Assembly: GCA_040754295.1 (NCBI GenBank)
Contig: JBFMCQ010000002.1
Span: forward strand, 1-64,000
Source of the DNA: Solimonas sp040754295
Lineage (GTDB): Bacteria > Pseudomonadota > Gammaproteobacteria > Nevskiales > Nevskiaceae
DNA: 64,000 nt
Direction of reading: 5' to 3'
Of the stretch, positions 35,047 to 42,497 are shown one piece after another. Under the pieces are notes generated by a model. That model saw only the letters and a program-made list of their open reading frames with translations. It was not told the origin of the DNA and did no database searches. Made by a program: the position numbers and the translations under genes. Each line of letters begins with the position of its first letter. Position 1 is the first letter of the stretch.

Positions 35047-35136
35047 GCCACGGATTACGCGGATGAACACGGATCAAGACAAGGCGCTTGCAATGCGGCG
35101 TGTTGAAAATCCGCGTTGATCCGCGCAATCCGCGGC
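35047..35136. repeat. Intergenic palindromic element, copy A (long form)
   Basis: Left arm 35047-35074 and right arm 35109-35136 are inverted copies with about four mismatches in 28. Each arm is made of CGGAT units (CACGGATTACGCGGATG type). A 34-base loop separates them. It lies between the epimerase and ugd genes, which run in the same direction. A degenerate relative with shared loop sequence is at 41176 and a short relative at 32054, so this is a dispersed element. Confidence 0.75.
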
Positions 35137-35170
35137 TCATCGGTCTTTTCCCCTACCCGACCTATCGATC

Positions 35171-36499
35171 ATGAAAGTCACCGTCTTCGGTTCCGGCTAC
35201 GTCGGCCTCGTGACCGGCGTCTGCCTCGCGGATTCGGGCAACCACGTGGTCTGCGTCGATGTCGATGCGGCGCGCATCGAGCGGCTGAAATCGGCGCATT
35301 GCCCGTTCTACGAGCCGGGCGTCGATGAGCTGCTGGAGCGCAACCTGCGCGCCCGGCGCATGCGCTTCACGACCGACGCGGCCGAGGGCATCGCCCACGG
35401 CGAGGTGATCCTCATCGCCGTCGGCACGCCGCCGCTGGAGGACGGTTCGGCGGACCTGCAATACGTGCTCGCGGTCGCGCGCACGATCGGCGAGCACATC
35501 GAGGGCTATCGCGCGATCTGCACCAAGTCGACGGTGCCGGTCGGCACCGCGCGCAAGGTGCGCGAGGCGGTGGCCGCGGCGCTCGCGGCGCGCGGCGAGC
35601 GCGTCGAGTTCGACGTGGTCTCGAATCCGGAGTTCCTCAAGGAAGGCGCAGCGGTCGAGGACTTCATGCGCCCGGACCGCATCATCGTCGGCACCGACAG
35701 CGCACGCGCGCTGCAGCTCATGCGCGCGCTCTACGCGCCGTTCAACCGCAATCACGACCGGCTGATGGCGATGGACATCGAATCCGCCGAGCTGACCAAG
35801 TACGCGGCCAACGCGATGCTCGCCACGCGCATCAGTTTCATGAACGAGCTGGCGCTGCTCGCCGAGCGCGTCGGCGCCGACATCGAAAGCGTGCGCCGCG
35901 GCATCGGCTCCGATCCGCGCATCGGTTACCAGTTCCTCTATGCGGGCTGCGGCTATGGCGGCTCCTGCTTTCCCAAGGACGTCAAGGCGCTGATCCGCAC
36001 CGGCGCCGAGCATGATCGCGTGCTCGGTGTGCTGAGTGCCGTGGACGCCGCCAACGAGCATCAGAAGACGCTGCTGTTCGCGCGCATCAAGGCGCATCTG
36101 GGTTCGCTGAAGGGCAGGACGATCGCCGTCTGGGGTCTGGCGTTCAAGCCCAATACCGACGACATGCGCGAGGCGCCGAGCCGCGTGCTGCTGGAGGCGA
36201 TCTGGGCCGAAGGCGGCAAGGTGCGCGCCTACGATCCGATCGCGATGGACGCGACGCGCCGGATCTACGGCGAGCGTGCCGACCTCGTGTTGACCGAATC
36301 CGCCGAGGACGCCTGCGACGGCGCCGACGCGCTCGCATTGGTCACCGAATGGGCGCAGTTCCGCAGCCCCGACTTCGGCGCGATCAAGGCGCGGCTGAAG
36401 AATCCGGCGATCTTCGACGGCCGCAACCTCTACGACCCGGAGATGCTCAAGCGGCATGGGTTCCATTACCAGGGCATCGGGCGGCGGATGGTGGCGTGA
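35171..36499 (+). CDS. ugd: UDP-glucose 6-dehydrogenase
   Basis: The 442-residue protein has NAD site GSGYVGLVTG (residues 7-16), AVGTPP, CTKSTVPVGTA, SNPEFLKEGAAVEDFMRPDRIIVG, the central helix ELTKYAANAMLATRISFMNELA, and catalytic Cys in YGGSCFPKDVKALI (about residue 262). The C-terminal domain has AVWGLAFKPNTDDMREAPS. It oxidises UDP-glucose to UDP-glucuronic acid. It stands between the epimerase and a second nucleotide-sugar dehydrogenase, so three uronic acid genes are side by side. Confidence 0.96.
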   Translation: MKVTVFGSGYVGLVTGVCLADSGNHVVCVDVDAARIERLKSAHCPFYEPGVDELLERNLRARRMRFTTDAAEGIAHGEVILIAVGTPPLEDGSADLQYVLAVARTIGEHIEGYRAICTKSTVPVGTARKVREAVAAALAARGERVEFDVVSNPEFLKEGAAVEDFMRPDRIIVGTDSARALQLMRALYAPFNRNHDRLMAMDIESAELTKYAANAMLATRISFMNELALLAERVGADIESVRRGIGSDPRIGYQFLYAGCGYGGSCFPKDVKALIRTGAEHDRVLGVLSAVDAANEHQKTLLFARIKAHLGSLKGRTIAVWGLAFKPNTDDMREAPSRVLLEAIWAEGGKVRAYDPIAMDATRRIYGERADLVLTESAEDACDGADALALVTEWAQFRSPDFGAIKARLKNPAIFDGRNLYDPEMLKRHGFHYQGIGRRMVA

Positions 36500-36527
36500 T
36501 CAAAATCAAAGACCGGCGCGCTGACCC

Positions 36528-37841
36528 ATGAGTCCGGCCCATCAGCAGTTGCTCGCGCGCCTGCAAGCGCGCGAGGCGGTCGTCGGCGTCGTCGGGCTCG
36601 GCTATGTCGGGCTGCCGCTGGCGCTATGCTTCGTCGACGCCGGCTATCGCGTGGTCGGCATCGACAGCGATCCACAGAAGTGCGCCGCGCTCAATGCCGG
36701 GCGCAGCTACATCAAGCTGATCGGCGATGCGCCGGTCGCCGCGGCGCTTGCGCGCGGCTTTCGGGCGGCGAACCGCTTCGCCGACGCCGGCCCGCTGGAC
36801 GCCGTCGTGATCTGCGTGCCGACGCCGCTGGACGCACATCGCGAGCCGGATCTGCAGTACGTCACGCGCACCGTCGATGCGCTGTTGCCGCAGCTGCGCG
36901 CCGGCATGCTGATCGCGCTGGAGAGCACGACGTATCCCGGCACGACCGAGGAGATCATCGCGGCGCGCGTCGGCGGCGCCGGCTGGGCGGTCGGCACGGA
37001 CGTTTTCGTCGCGTACTCCCCGGAGCGCCAGGATCCGGGCAACACACGCTTTTGCACCGCCGAGATTCCGAAGATCGTCAGCGGCATGACGCCGGCCTGC
37101 CTGCAGGCGGCGCAGGCCCTGTACGCGCCGGCGATCCGCCGCCTCGTGCCGGTGCGCAACCCAAAGACCGCGGAGATGGCGAAGCTGCTCGAAAACATCC
37201 ACCGCGCCGTCAATGTCGGCCTCGTCAACGAGATGAAGATCGTCGCCGACCGCATGGGCATCGACATCTTCGAGGTCATCGAAGCGGCGGCGACCAAGCC
37301 GTTCGGCTTCGTGGCCTACTACCCGGGGCCGGGCCTCGGCGGTCACTGCATTCCGATCGATCCGTTCTATCTGACCTGGAAGGCGCGCGAGTATCACGTG
37401 CACACGCGCTTCATCGAGCTCGCGGGCGAGGTGAACAGCAGCATGCCGGCCTGGGTCGTCGGCAAGGTCGCGGAGGCCCTGAACAGCCGGCGCAAGGCCA
37501 TCAACGGCAGCCGCATCCTGGTGCTGGGCCTGTCCTACAAGAAGAATGTCGACGACACCCGCGAGTCGCCGTCGGTCGAGATCATGGACCTGCTGCAGGC
37601 GCGCGGCGCCGAGGTGGCCTATTCGGATCCGTGGATTCCGCGGGTTCCGCGCATGCGCAAGTACGCCTTCGACCTGGAATCCGTGCCGCTGACCGCGGCA
37701 GCATTGCAGAGCTTCGATTGCGTGGTGCTGGCAACCGACCACGACGCCTTCGACTACACGCTGATCGGTGAGGCCTCGCCGCTGCTCGTCGACGCCCGCG
37801 GCCGCTTCCGCGAAGCCGCGGCGCATATTTTCCGGGCCTGA
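36528..37841 (+). CDS. UDP-N-acetyl-hexosamine 6-dehydrogenase (WbpA/WecC type)
   Basis: The 437-residue nucleotide-sugar dehydrogenase has VVGLGYVGLPLALCF, ICVPTPLDAHREPDLQYV, ALESTTYPGTTEE, VAYSPERQDPGN, and LENIHRAVNVGLVNEMKIV. Its active site is PGPGLGGHCIPIDPFYLTWKA, with catalytic Cys near residue 275. The ESTTYPGTTEE and YSPER-(x)2-PGN motifs separate this UDP-HexNAc group (WbpA, WbpO, TviB) from ugd. The C-terminal LVLGLSYKKNVDDTRESPS is typical. It would make UDP-GlcNAcA or a related acid for surface polysaccharide. It starts 28 bases after ugd, hence cotranscribed. Confidence 0.9.
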   Translation: MSPAHQQLLARLQAREAVVGVVGLGYVGLPLALCFVDAGYRVVGIDSDPQKCAALNAGRSYIKLIGDAPVAAALARGFRAANRFADAGPLDAVVICVPTPLDAHREPDLQYVTRTVDALLPQLRAGMLIALESTTYPGTTEEIIAARVGGAGWAVGTDVFVAYSPERQDPGNTRFCTAEIPKIVSGMTPACLQAAQALYAPAIRRLVPVRNPKTAEMAKLLENIHRAVNVGLVNEMKIVADRMGIDIFEVIEAAATKPFGFVAYYPGPGLGGHCIPIDPFYLTWKAREYHVHTRFIELAGEVNSSMPAWVVGKVAEALNSRRKAINGSRILVLGLSYKKNVDDTRESPSVEIMDLLQARGAEVAYSDPWIPRVPRMRKYAFDLESVPLTAAALQSFDCVVLATDHDAFDYTLIGEASPLLVDARGRFREAAAHIFRA

Positions 37842-37919
37842 CTTGCTCTGCCGGCCCCGCCGCCGCCGTGGCATAATCCGCGCCTTCTTTTTGAGCCCGC
37901 CGCAACGGGAGCCCAATCC

Positions 37920-38246
37920 GTGCTCGATTTTCTGATCAGTCCCGCGTACGCCCAGGCCGCGCAGCAGCCGAATGCAGTCGTGCAGTTCCTGCCGCTGATC
38001 CTGCTCGTGATCCTGTTCTACTTCATGCTCATCCGTCCGCAGATGAAGCGCAGTCGCGAGCATCGCGAAATGCTCGGCAAGATCGCCAAGGGCGACGAGG
38101 TGGTCGCCGCCGGCGGCATCGCCGGCAAGGTCGTGAGCATCGGTGAGGCCTATGTGTCGCTCGAAGTGGCCGACAACGTCAGCATCAAGATCCAGAAATC
38201 GTCGATCAGCAGCGTACTGCCCAAGGGCACACTGAAGGCTCTCTAG
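37920..38246 (+). CDS. yajC: Preprotein translocase accessory subunit YajC
   Basis: The 108-residue protein has an N-terminal periplasmic segment (LDFLISPAYAQAAQQ), one membrane helix (FLPLILLVILFYFMLIRPQ), and a cytoplasmic domain with HREMLGKIAKGDEVVAAGGIAGKV and VADNVSIKIQKSSISSVLPKGTL. RPQMKRSREH follows the helix as in E. coli YajC. It associates with SecDF-YidC. GTG start with GGGAG 10 bases upstream. secD follows after a palindromic repeat. Confidence 0.95.
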   Translation: MLDFLISPAYAQAAQQPNAVVQFLPLILLVILFYFMLIRPQMKRSREHREMLGKIAKGDEVVAAGGIAGKVVSIGEAYVSLEVADNVSIKIQKSSISSVLPKGTLKAL

Positions 38247-38255
38247 AAGCGTCGA

Positions 38256-38332
38256 ACCACCGAGCACACAGAGCACACGGAGGACGGTTCTTTTCCGCTT
38301 TCCTCTGCGTTGTTCCGCGTTCTCTGCGGTGA
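38256..38332. repeat. Intergenic inverted repeat of ACAGAG/CTCTG units (copy C)
   Basis: The left part (ACCACCGAGCACACAGAGCA type) and right part (TTCTCTGCGGTGA type, 38301-38332) are imperfect inverted copies, both rich in CAGAG/CTCTG units. They flank a short T-rich centre. It lies between yajC and secD, genes that are usually in one operon. The arms differ in sequence from the CGGAT family at 35047, so it is a second kind of element. Confidence 0.55.
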
Positions 38333-38348
38333 ATAGCGTCTTTTCAAA

Positions 38349-40202
38349 ATGAAACCCTACGCGAGCTGGAAATACGTCGTACTGGCGATCGCCGTGATCT
38401 TCGGCCTGCTGTACGCAGCGCCGAACCTCTACGGCGACGATCCGTCGGTGCAGATCTCGCTCGCCAGCGGCGAGCCGCTGCCACCGGAGCTGGCCGAGCG
38501 CATCGCTGCGGCGCTCGATGCCGAGTCGCTGCCGCCGCTGGCGAGCGCGGTCGAAGACGGCCGCTGGGTCGTGCGCTTCGACGATCCATCCACGCAGCTG
38601 CGCGCCGCCGATGCGCTCAAGCGCGAGCTGGGCCGCGACTACGTCGTGGCGCTCAATCTGGCATCGAAGACGCCGGAATGGCTCAAGGCCATCGGCGGCC
38701 GGCCGATGAATCTGGGCCTCGATCTGCGCGGCGGCGTGCACTTCCTGCTCGAAGTCGACGTCGACGACGTGCGCAACCGCGCGCTCGAACGCATCGTCAA
38801 CGAGGTGCCGGCGCTGCTGCGCAAGGAAGACATTCGCTACACCGGCCGCCGCCAGGCCGGCGATGCCGTCGTACTCGAGTTCGCCGATGAAGCACGGCTC
38901 GATGCCGCGCGGCGCGAGATCGCGCAGTCGTTCCCGGAGTACGAGCTGGTCACGCCACCGGACGCGCCGCTGACGCTGCGCGTACGCCTCTCCGAGGCGG
39001 AAGCCAAGCGCATTCTCGACTTCGCCGTACAGCAGAACCTGACGACGCTGCGCAACCGCGTGAACCAGCTCGGTGTCGCCGAGCCGGTGGTCCAGCGCCA
39101 GGGGGCGAACCGCATCGTCGTGCAGCTGCCGGGCGTGCAGGACACCACGCGCGTCAAGGATCTGCTCGGTGCGACGGCGACGCTGGAGTACCGCGCGGTG
39201 GCCGAGCAGGATCCGTACACGGCGGCGAGGACCGGGGTCGTGCCGGCGGGCACCGAGCTGTTCTACACGCGTGATGGCAGGCGGCCGGTGCTGCTGCAGC
39301 GCGAGGTCATCGCCGGCGGCGACAACCTCGTCGACGCGTCGGCAACGGTCGACGAAACCGGCAGCCCCGCCGTCAGCGTGACCCTCGACGGCCCCGGCGC
39401 CAAGCGCATGTTCGAGTTCACCGAGAAGAACGTCGGCAAGCCGATGGCGGTGCTGTTCAGGGAGCGTGAGGTCGTCACCAACTACAATGCCAGGGGCGAG
39501 CCGATCCGGGAGCACCGCGAGGTCGAGGAGGTCATCAGTATCGCGACGATCCGCGGCGTCTTCGGCAAACGCTTCCAGACCACCGGGCTGACCAGCAAGG
39601 AGGCGCACGATCTGGCGCTGCTGCTCAAGGCTGGTGCGCTCGCCGCGCCGGTCGATATCGTCGAGGAGCGCACCGTCGGGCCGAGCCTCGGCGCCGACAA
39701 TATCCGCCAGGGCTTCGCCGCCGCCGTGCTCGGCCTGACGCTGGTCGTGATCTTCATGGCCTTCTACTACCGCGTCTTCGGTCTGTTCGCGATCGCGGCG
39801 CTGCTCCTGAACCTCGTGCTGCTGGTCGCGATCCTCTCGGTGCTGCAGGCGACGCTGACGATGCCGGGTATCGTCGGCATCGTGCTGCACATGGGTATCG
39901 CGGTCGATGCGAACGTGCTGATCTACGAGCGCATCCGCGAAGAGCTACGCGGCGGCGCCAAGCCGCATGCGGCGATCGAGGCCGGCTACGACCGCGCGTT
40001 CCTGACCATCGCCGACGCCAACATCACCGGCCTGATCGCGACCGTCGTGCTGTTCGCACTCGGCGAGGGCCCGATCAAGGGTTTCGCGATCACGCTGGCG
40101 ATCGGCATCATCACCTCGCAGTTCACCGCGATCGTCGGCACGCGCGCGCTGGCGCAGCTGCTGTTCGCGCGCCGCCCGCTCAAGGACGTGCCGGTCTGGT
40201 GA
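38349..40202 (+). CDS. secD: Protein translocase subunit SecD
   Basis: The 617-residue protein has an N-terminal helix (WKYVVLAIAVIFGLLYAAPNLYGDDPSVQIS) and LGLDLRGGVHFLLEVD at residues about 119-134. The large periplasmic P1 domain follows, with NTLRNRVN-like TTLRNRVNQLGVAEPVVQRQGANRIVVQLPGVQDT. Five further helices are at the C-terminus (IRQGFAAAVLGLTLVVIFMAFYYRVFG...MPGIVGIVLHMGIAVDANVLIYERIREELR). The DANVLIYERIREE motif carries the proton-path Asp. It uses the proton motive force to assist Sec export together with SecF. Confidence 0.97.
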   Translation: MKPYASWKYVVLAIAVIFGLLYAAPNLYGDDPSVQISLASGEPLPPELAERIAAALDAESLPPLASAVEDGRWVVRFDDPSTQLRAADALKRELGRDYVVALNLASKTPEWLKAIGGRPMNLGLDLRGGVHFLLEVDVDDVRNRALERIVNEVPALLRKEDIRYTGRRQAGDAVVLEFADEARLDAARREIAQSFPEYELVTPPDAPLTLRVRLSEAEAKRILDFAVQQNLTTLRNRVNQLGVAEPVVQRQGANRIVVQLPGVQDTTRVKDLLGATATLEYRAVAEQDPYTAARTGVVPAGTELFYTRDGRRPVLLQREVIAGGDNLVDASATVDETGSPAVSVTLDGPGAKRMFEFTEKNVGKPMAVLFREREVVTNYNARGEPIREHREVEEVISIATIRGVFGKRFQTTGLTSKEAHDLALLLKAGALAAPVDIVEERTVGPSLGADNIRQGFAAAVLGLTLVVIFMAFYYRVFGLFAIAALLLNLVLLVAILSVLQATLTMPGIVGIVLHMGIAVDANVLIYERIREELRGGAKPHAAIEAGYDRAFLTIADANITGLIATVVLFALGEGPIKGFAITLAIGIITSQFTAIVGTRALAQLLFARRPLKDVPVW

Positions 40203-40215
40203 GTCGACAACGCTA

Positions 40216-41145
40216 ATGAAATTCTTCGCACGCGTCCCCAACATCAACTTCATGGCCCAGCGCAAGGTGGGCCTCGCCGCATCGGCGCTGCTGACGCTGG
40301 CGGCGATCCTGCTCGTGGCGATCCGCGGCCTCAACCTGGGCATCGACTTCACCGGCGGCGTGCTCGTCGAGGTGGAGTTTGCGCAGACGGTCGAGCTCGA
40401 CAGGGTGCGCAGCGACCTCGCCGCGGCCGGCTACGAGCGCGCCGTGGTGCAGTACTTCGGCGCCAGCGACGCCGTGCTGATCCGCCTGCCGCCCGCGGAA
40501 GACGCCGGCTCTGCAGAGGTCAGCACGCGCATCCTGCAGGCGCTCAAGGCCGAGCAGAACGGCGTGTCGCTGCGGCGCATCGAGTTCGTCGGGCCGCAGG
40601 TCGGTGAGGAGCTGGCCGAGAAGGGCGGGCTGGCGCTGCTGTTCGCTTTCATCGGCATCATGATCTACATCGCCTTCCGCTTCGAGTGGAAGTTCTCGGT
40701 CGGCGCGATCGGCGCGCTGGTGCACGACGCGGTCATGGTGCTCGGTTATCTGTCGCTGCTGCAGGTCGAGTTCGACATCACCACGCTGGCGGCGATCCTG
40801 GCGCTGATCGGTTACTCGAACAACGAGACGATCGTCATCTTCGACCGCGTGCGCGAGAATCTGATCAACCAGCGCCGCAGCGAGATTCTCGAAATCGTGA
40901 ACCTGTCGGTGAACCAGACGCTGCTGCGCTCGGTGATCACCCACCTGACGACGCTGCTGGTGCTGTTCGCGCTGCTGCTGCTCGGCGGCTCGAGCGTGCA
41001 CAGCTTCTCGGTCGCGCTGATCTTCGGCGTGATCGTCGCGACCTACTCGTCGATCTACGTCTCGACCAATCTCGCCGTCGCACTGGGCGTCTCCCGCGAA
41101 GACCTGCTGCCGCCGGAGGACAAGGAAGTCGACGAGCTGCCATAG
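40216..41145 (+). CDS. secF: Protein translocase subunit SecF
   Basis: The 309-residue protein has helix 1 (RKVGLAASALLTLAAILLVAIRGLNLGIDFTGGVLVEVEF), a small periplasmic domain, and five C-terminal helices. These include IGIMIYIAFRFEWKFSVGAIGALVHDAVMVLGYLSLLQ and LALIGYSNNETIVIFDRVREN. NETIVIFDRVREN is the family signature. It starts 13 bases after the secD stop. The following 317 bases hold a degenerate palindromic repeat and no assigned gene. Confidence 0.97.
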   Translation: MKFFARVPNINFMAQRKVGLAASALLTLAAILLVAIRGLNLGIDFTGGVLVEVEFAQTVELDRVRSDLAAAGYERAVVQYFGASDAVLIRLPPAEDAGSAEVSTRILQALKAEQNGVSLRRIEFVGPQVGEELAEKGGLALLFAFIGIMIYIAFRFEWKFSVGAIGALVHDAVMVLGYLSLLQVEFDITTLAAILALIGYSNNETIVIFDRVRENLINQRRSEILEIVNLSVNQTLLRSVITHLTTLLVLFALLLLGGSSVHSFSVALIFGVIVATYSSIYVSTNLAVALGVSREDLLPPEDKEVDELP

Positions 41146-41175
41146 GCCTTGGCAGACGCTTACACAAGCTTATTT

Positions 41176-41280
41176 GCCGCGGATTACGCGGATGAAACGC
41201 GGATCGGGATCAGGCGACTGCAGTGCGACTTGCAGCAAGCCGTGTGGTGGCATGCGGGCGTGCTGAAAACGGCCATGCCG
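41176..41280. repeat. Degenerate copy of the CGGAT palindromic element (copy B)
   Basis: The left arm 41176-41204 matches the left arm of the element at 35047 almost exactly (GCCGCGGATTACGCGGATGA, then an extra base). The loop region also matches in pieces: an AGGCG...TGCAGTGCG stretch and GCGGGCGTGCTGAAAAC compared with GCGGCGTGTTGAAAAT. Extra bases are inserted in the loop and the right arm is lost after the AAAAC. Loop homology shows descent from a common element. Confidence 0.6.
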
Positions 41281-41462
41281 GATACAGCACCCCGGAAGGC
41301 GCGATCGGTCCGGCGATTCAGCTGGCATTCTTTCTCGGTTCAGCCGGCATTCTTCGGCAAGTCCGTATGGTGCAGCCGTGGGCTCGTAGCTACCGTGACT
41401 CCGACGGGATGTGCAGCTTGCACCAGTCCGTCGGGCGAAGAGTCGGATGGAGTGGAACGAAC

Positions 41463-41690
41463 ATGAACGACGCCAGCTTGAATCTGGAGCCCCACGAAGG
41501 CGGTGTGATGCTGTCCCTGGAAGTGCGCGATCTGAGCGCGATCGAGCGGGTGCAGTTCGTTGCCGCGTCGATGCGCGCGATGGTCAGCGGGCGCGCGCGC
41601 GTCAGCATTCCGCATGCGCGTACCTACTTCCACGGCGCTCCGCTGCGCGGACCCGCGGGCTCGCCGCTCGCGCTGACGGCGCGCCGCTAA
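41463..41690 (+). CDS. Small hypothetical protein
   Basis: The 75-residue open frame starts at an ATG with GGAG 10 bases upstream. The first half (MLSLEVRDLSAIERVQFVAASMRAMVSGRARVSIP) could form strand and helix, and the tail is Arg- and Gly-rich. I recognise no family. The 180 bases upstream contain a near-direct repeat of TTCAGC(T/C)GGCATTCTT at about 41318 and 41339. It ends 16 bases before the rsmE stop and runs toward it. Coding status is uncertain. Confidence 0.45.
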   Translation: MNDASLNLEPHEGGVMLSLEVRDLSAIERVQFVAASMRAMVSGRARVSIPHARTYFHGAPLRGPAGSPLALTARR

Positions 41691-41705
41691 AAGGCGCGCG
41701 ACGTG

Positions 41706-42434
41706 TCAACCCCAGTCGCCCCATAGCGCCTGCAGCGCAGCCAGCGCGGCGACGCCCGCGGTCTCGGTGCGCAGCGTGCGCGGCCCGATGCGGATGCCGA
41801 AGAAGCCGGCACGCTGTGCATGCGCCAGCTCCCCCTCGCTCAAGCCGCCTTCCGGACCGACCAGCAGCGTCAGCGGCCCGTTCGGTCGCGGCAGCTGGCG
41901 CAGCGTGTGGTGGCCGTGTGGATCGAGCGTCAGCCGCTCGCCGTGTGCGCGCTCGTCGTCGAGCCAGGTCGGCAGCGCCTGCACGTCTTCCAGCACCGGC
42001 AGCCGCGTGCGACCGCTCTGTTCGCATGCAGAGACGACGACACCGCGCCAGTGCTCCATCTTCCGGTCCCAGCGCCCTTCGTCGAGGCGCACGACGCTGC
42101 GCCCGGAGATCAGCGGCACGATGCGCGTCACGCCCAGTTCAACGGCCTTCTGCAGGCTGTAGTCCATGCGCTCGCCCTTGGAGATGCACTGCGCGAGCGT
42201 CAGGTCCAGCGGCGACTCGCGATCGACCGCGTGGTGCGCGAGCATGCGCGCCGCGGCAGCGCGCCGGCCGACCTCGACCAGTACGGCGTCGTATTCGCCG
42301 CCGCGACCATCGAACGCGGTGAAGGTCTCGCCCTCGCGCAGTCGCAGCACCTGCACCAGATGGCGAAACGCTCCGCCGGGCAGCTCGACGCGGGCGCCTT
42401 CGGACAGTGACTCGGGGAAGTAGATGCGGCTCAT
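41706..42434 (-). CDS. rsmE: 16S rRNA m3U1498 methyltransferase
   Basis: The 242-residue SPOUT methyltransferase has an N-terminal PUA-like part (RIYFPESLSEGARVELPGGAFRHLVQVLRLREGE) and the SPOUT core with LAQCISKGERMDYSLQKAVELGVTRIVPLIS, ACEQSGRTRLPVL, LLVGPEGGLSEGE and LGPRTLRTETA-like IGPRTLRTETAGVAAL. SAM would bind in the knot formed by the last two motifs. It is the last gene of the argA-bioA-rsmE series. Confidence 0.96.
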   Translation of the reverse strand: MSRIYFPESLSEGARVELPGGAFRHLVQVLRLREGETFTAFDGRGGEYDAVLVEVGRRAAAARMLAHHAVDRESPLDLTLAQCISKGERMDYSLQKAVELGVTRIVPLISGRSVVRLDEGRWDRKMEHWRGVVVSACEQSGRTRLPVLEDVQALPTWLDDERAHGERLTLDPHGHHTLRQLPRPNGPLTLLVGPEGGLSEGELAHAQRAGFFGIRIGPRTLRTETAGVAALAALQALWGDWG

Positions 42435-42497
42435 GCGACCATTGTCGTGCGGCAGCGGCGCGTCCGTCCACGCTGCCCCGAGTCCCGAGGCCCGGAG

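Noticed and set aside
35047..35136. Rho-independent terminator after the epimerase gene
   Set aside because: The arms are long and imperfect, the loop is 34 bases and there is no T run after the stem; related copies elsewhere show it is a dispersed repeat.
36624..39890. Open frame of about 1088 codons on the minus strand across wbpA-like, yajC and secD genes
   Set aside because: It crosses three well-supported genes and a repeat; composition is typical of antisense frames in GC-rich DNA.
41149..41466. Plus-strand open frame of about 105 codons after secF
   Set aside because: It reads through the decayed palindromic repeat and has no ribosome site or family resemblance.
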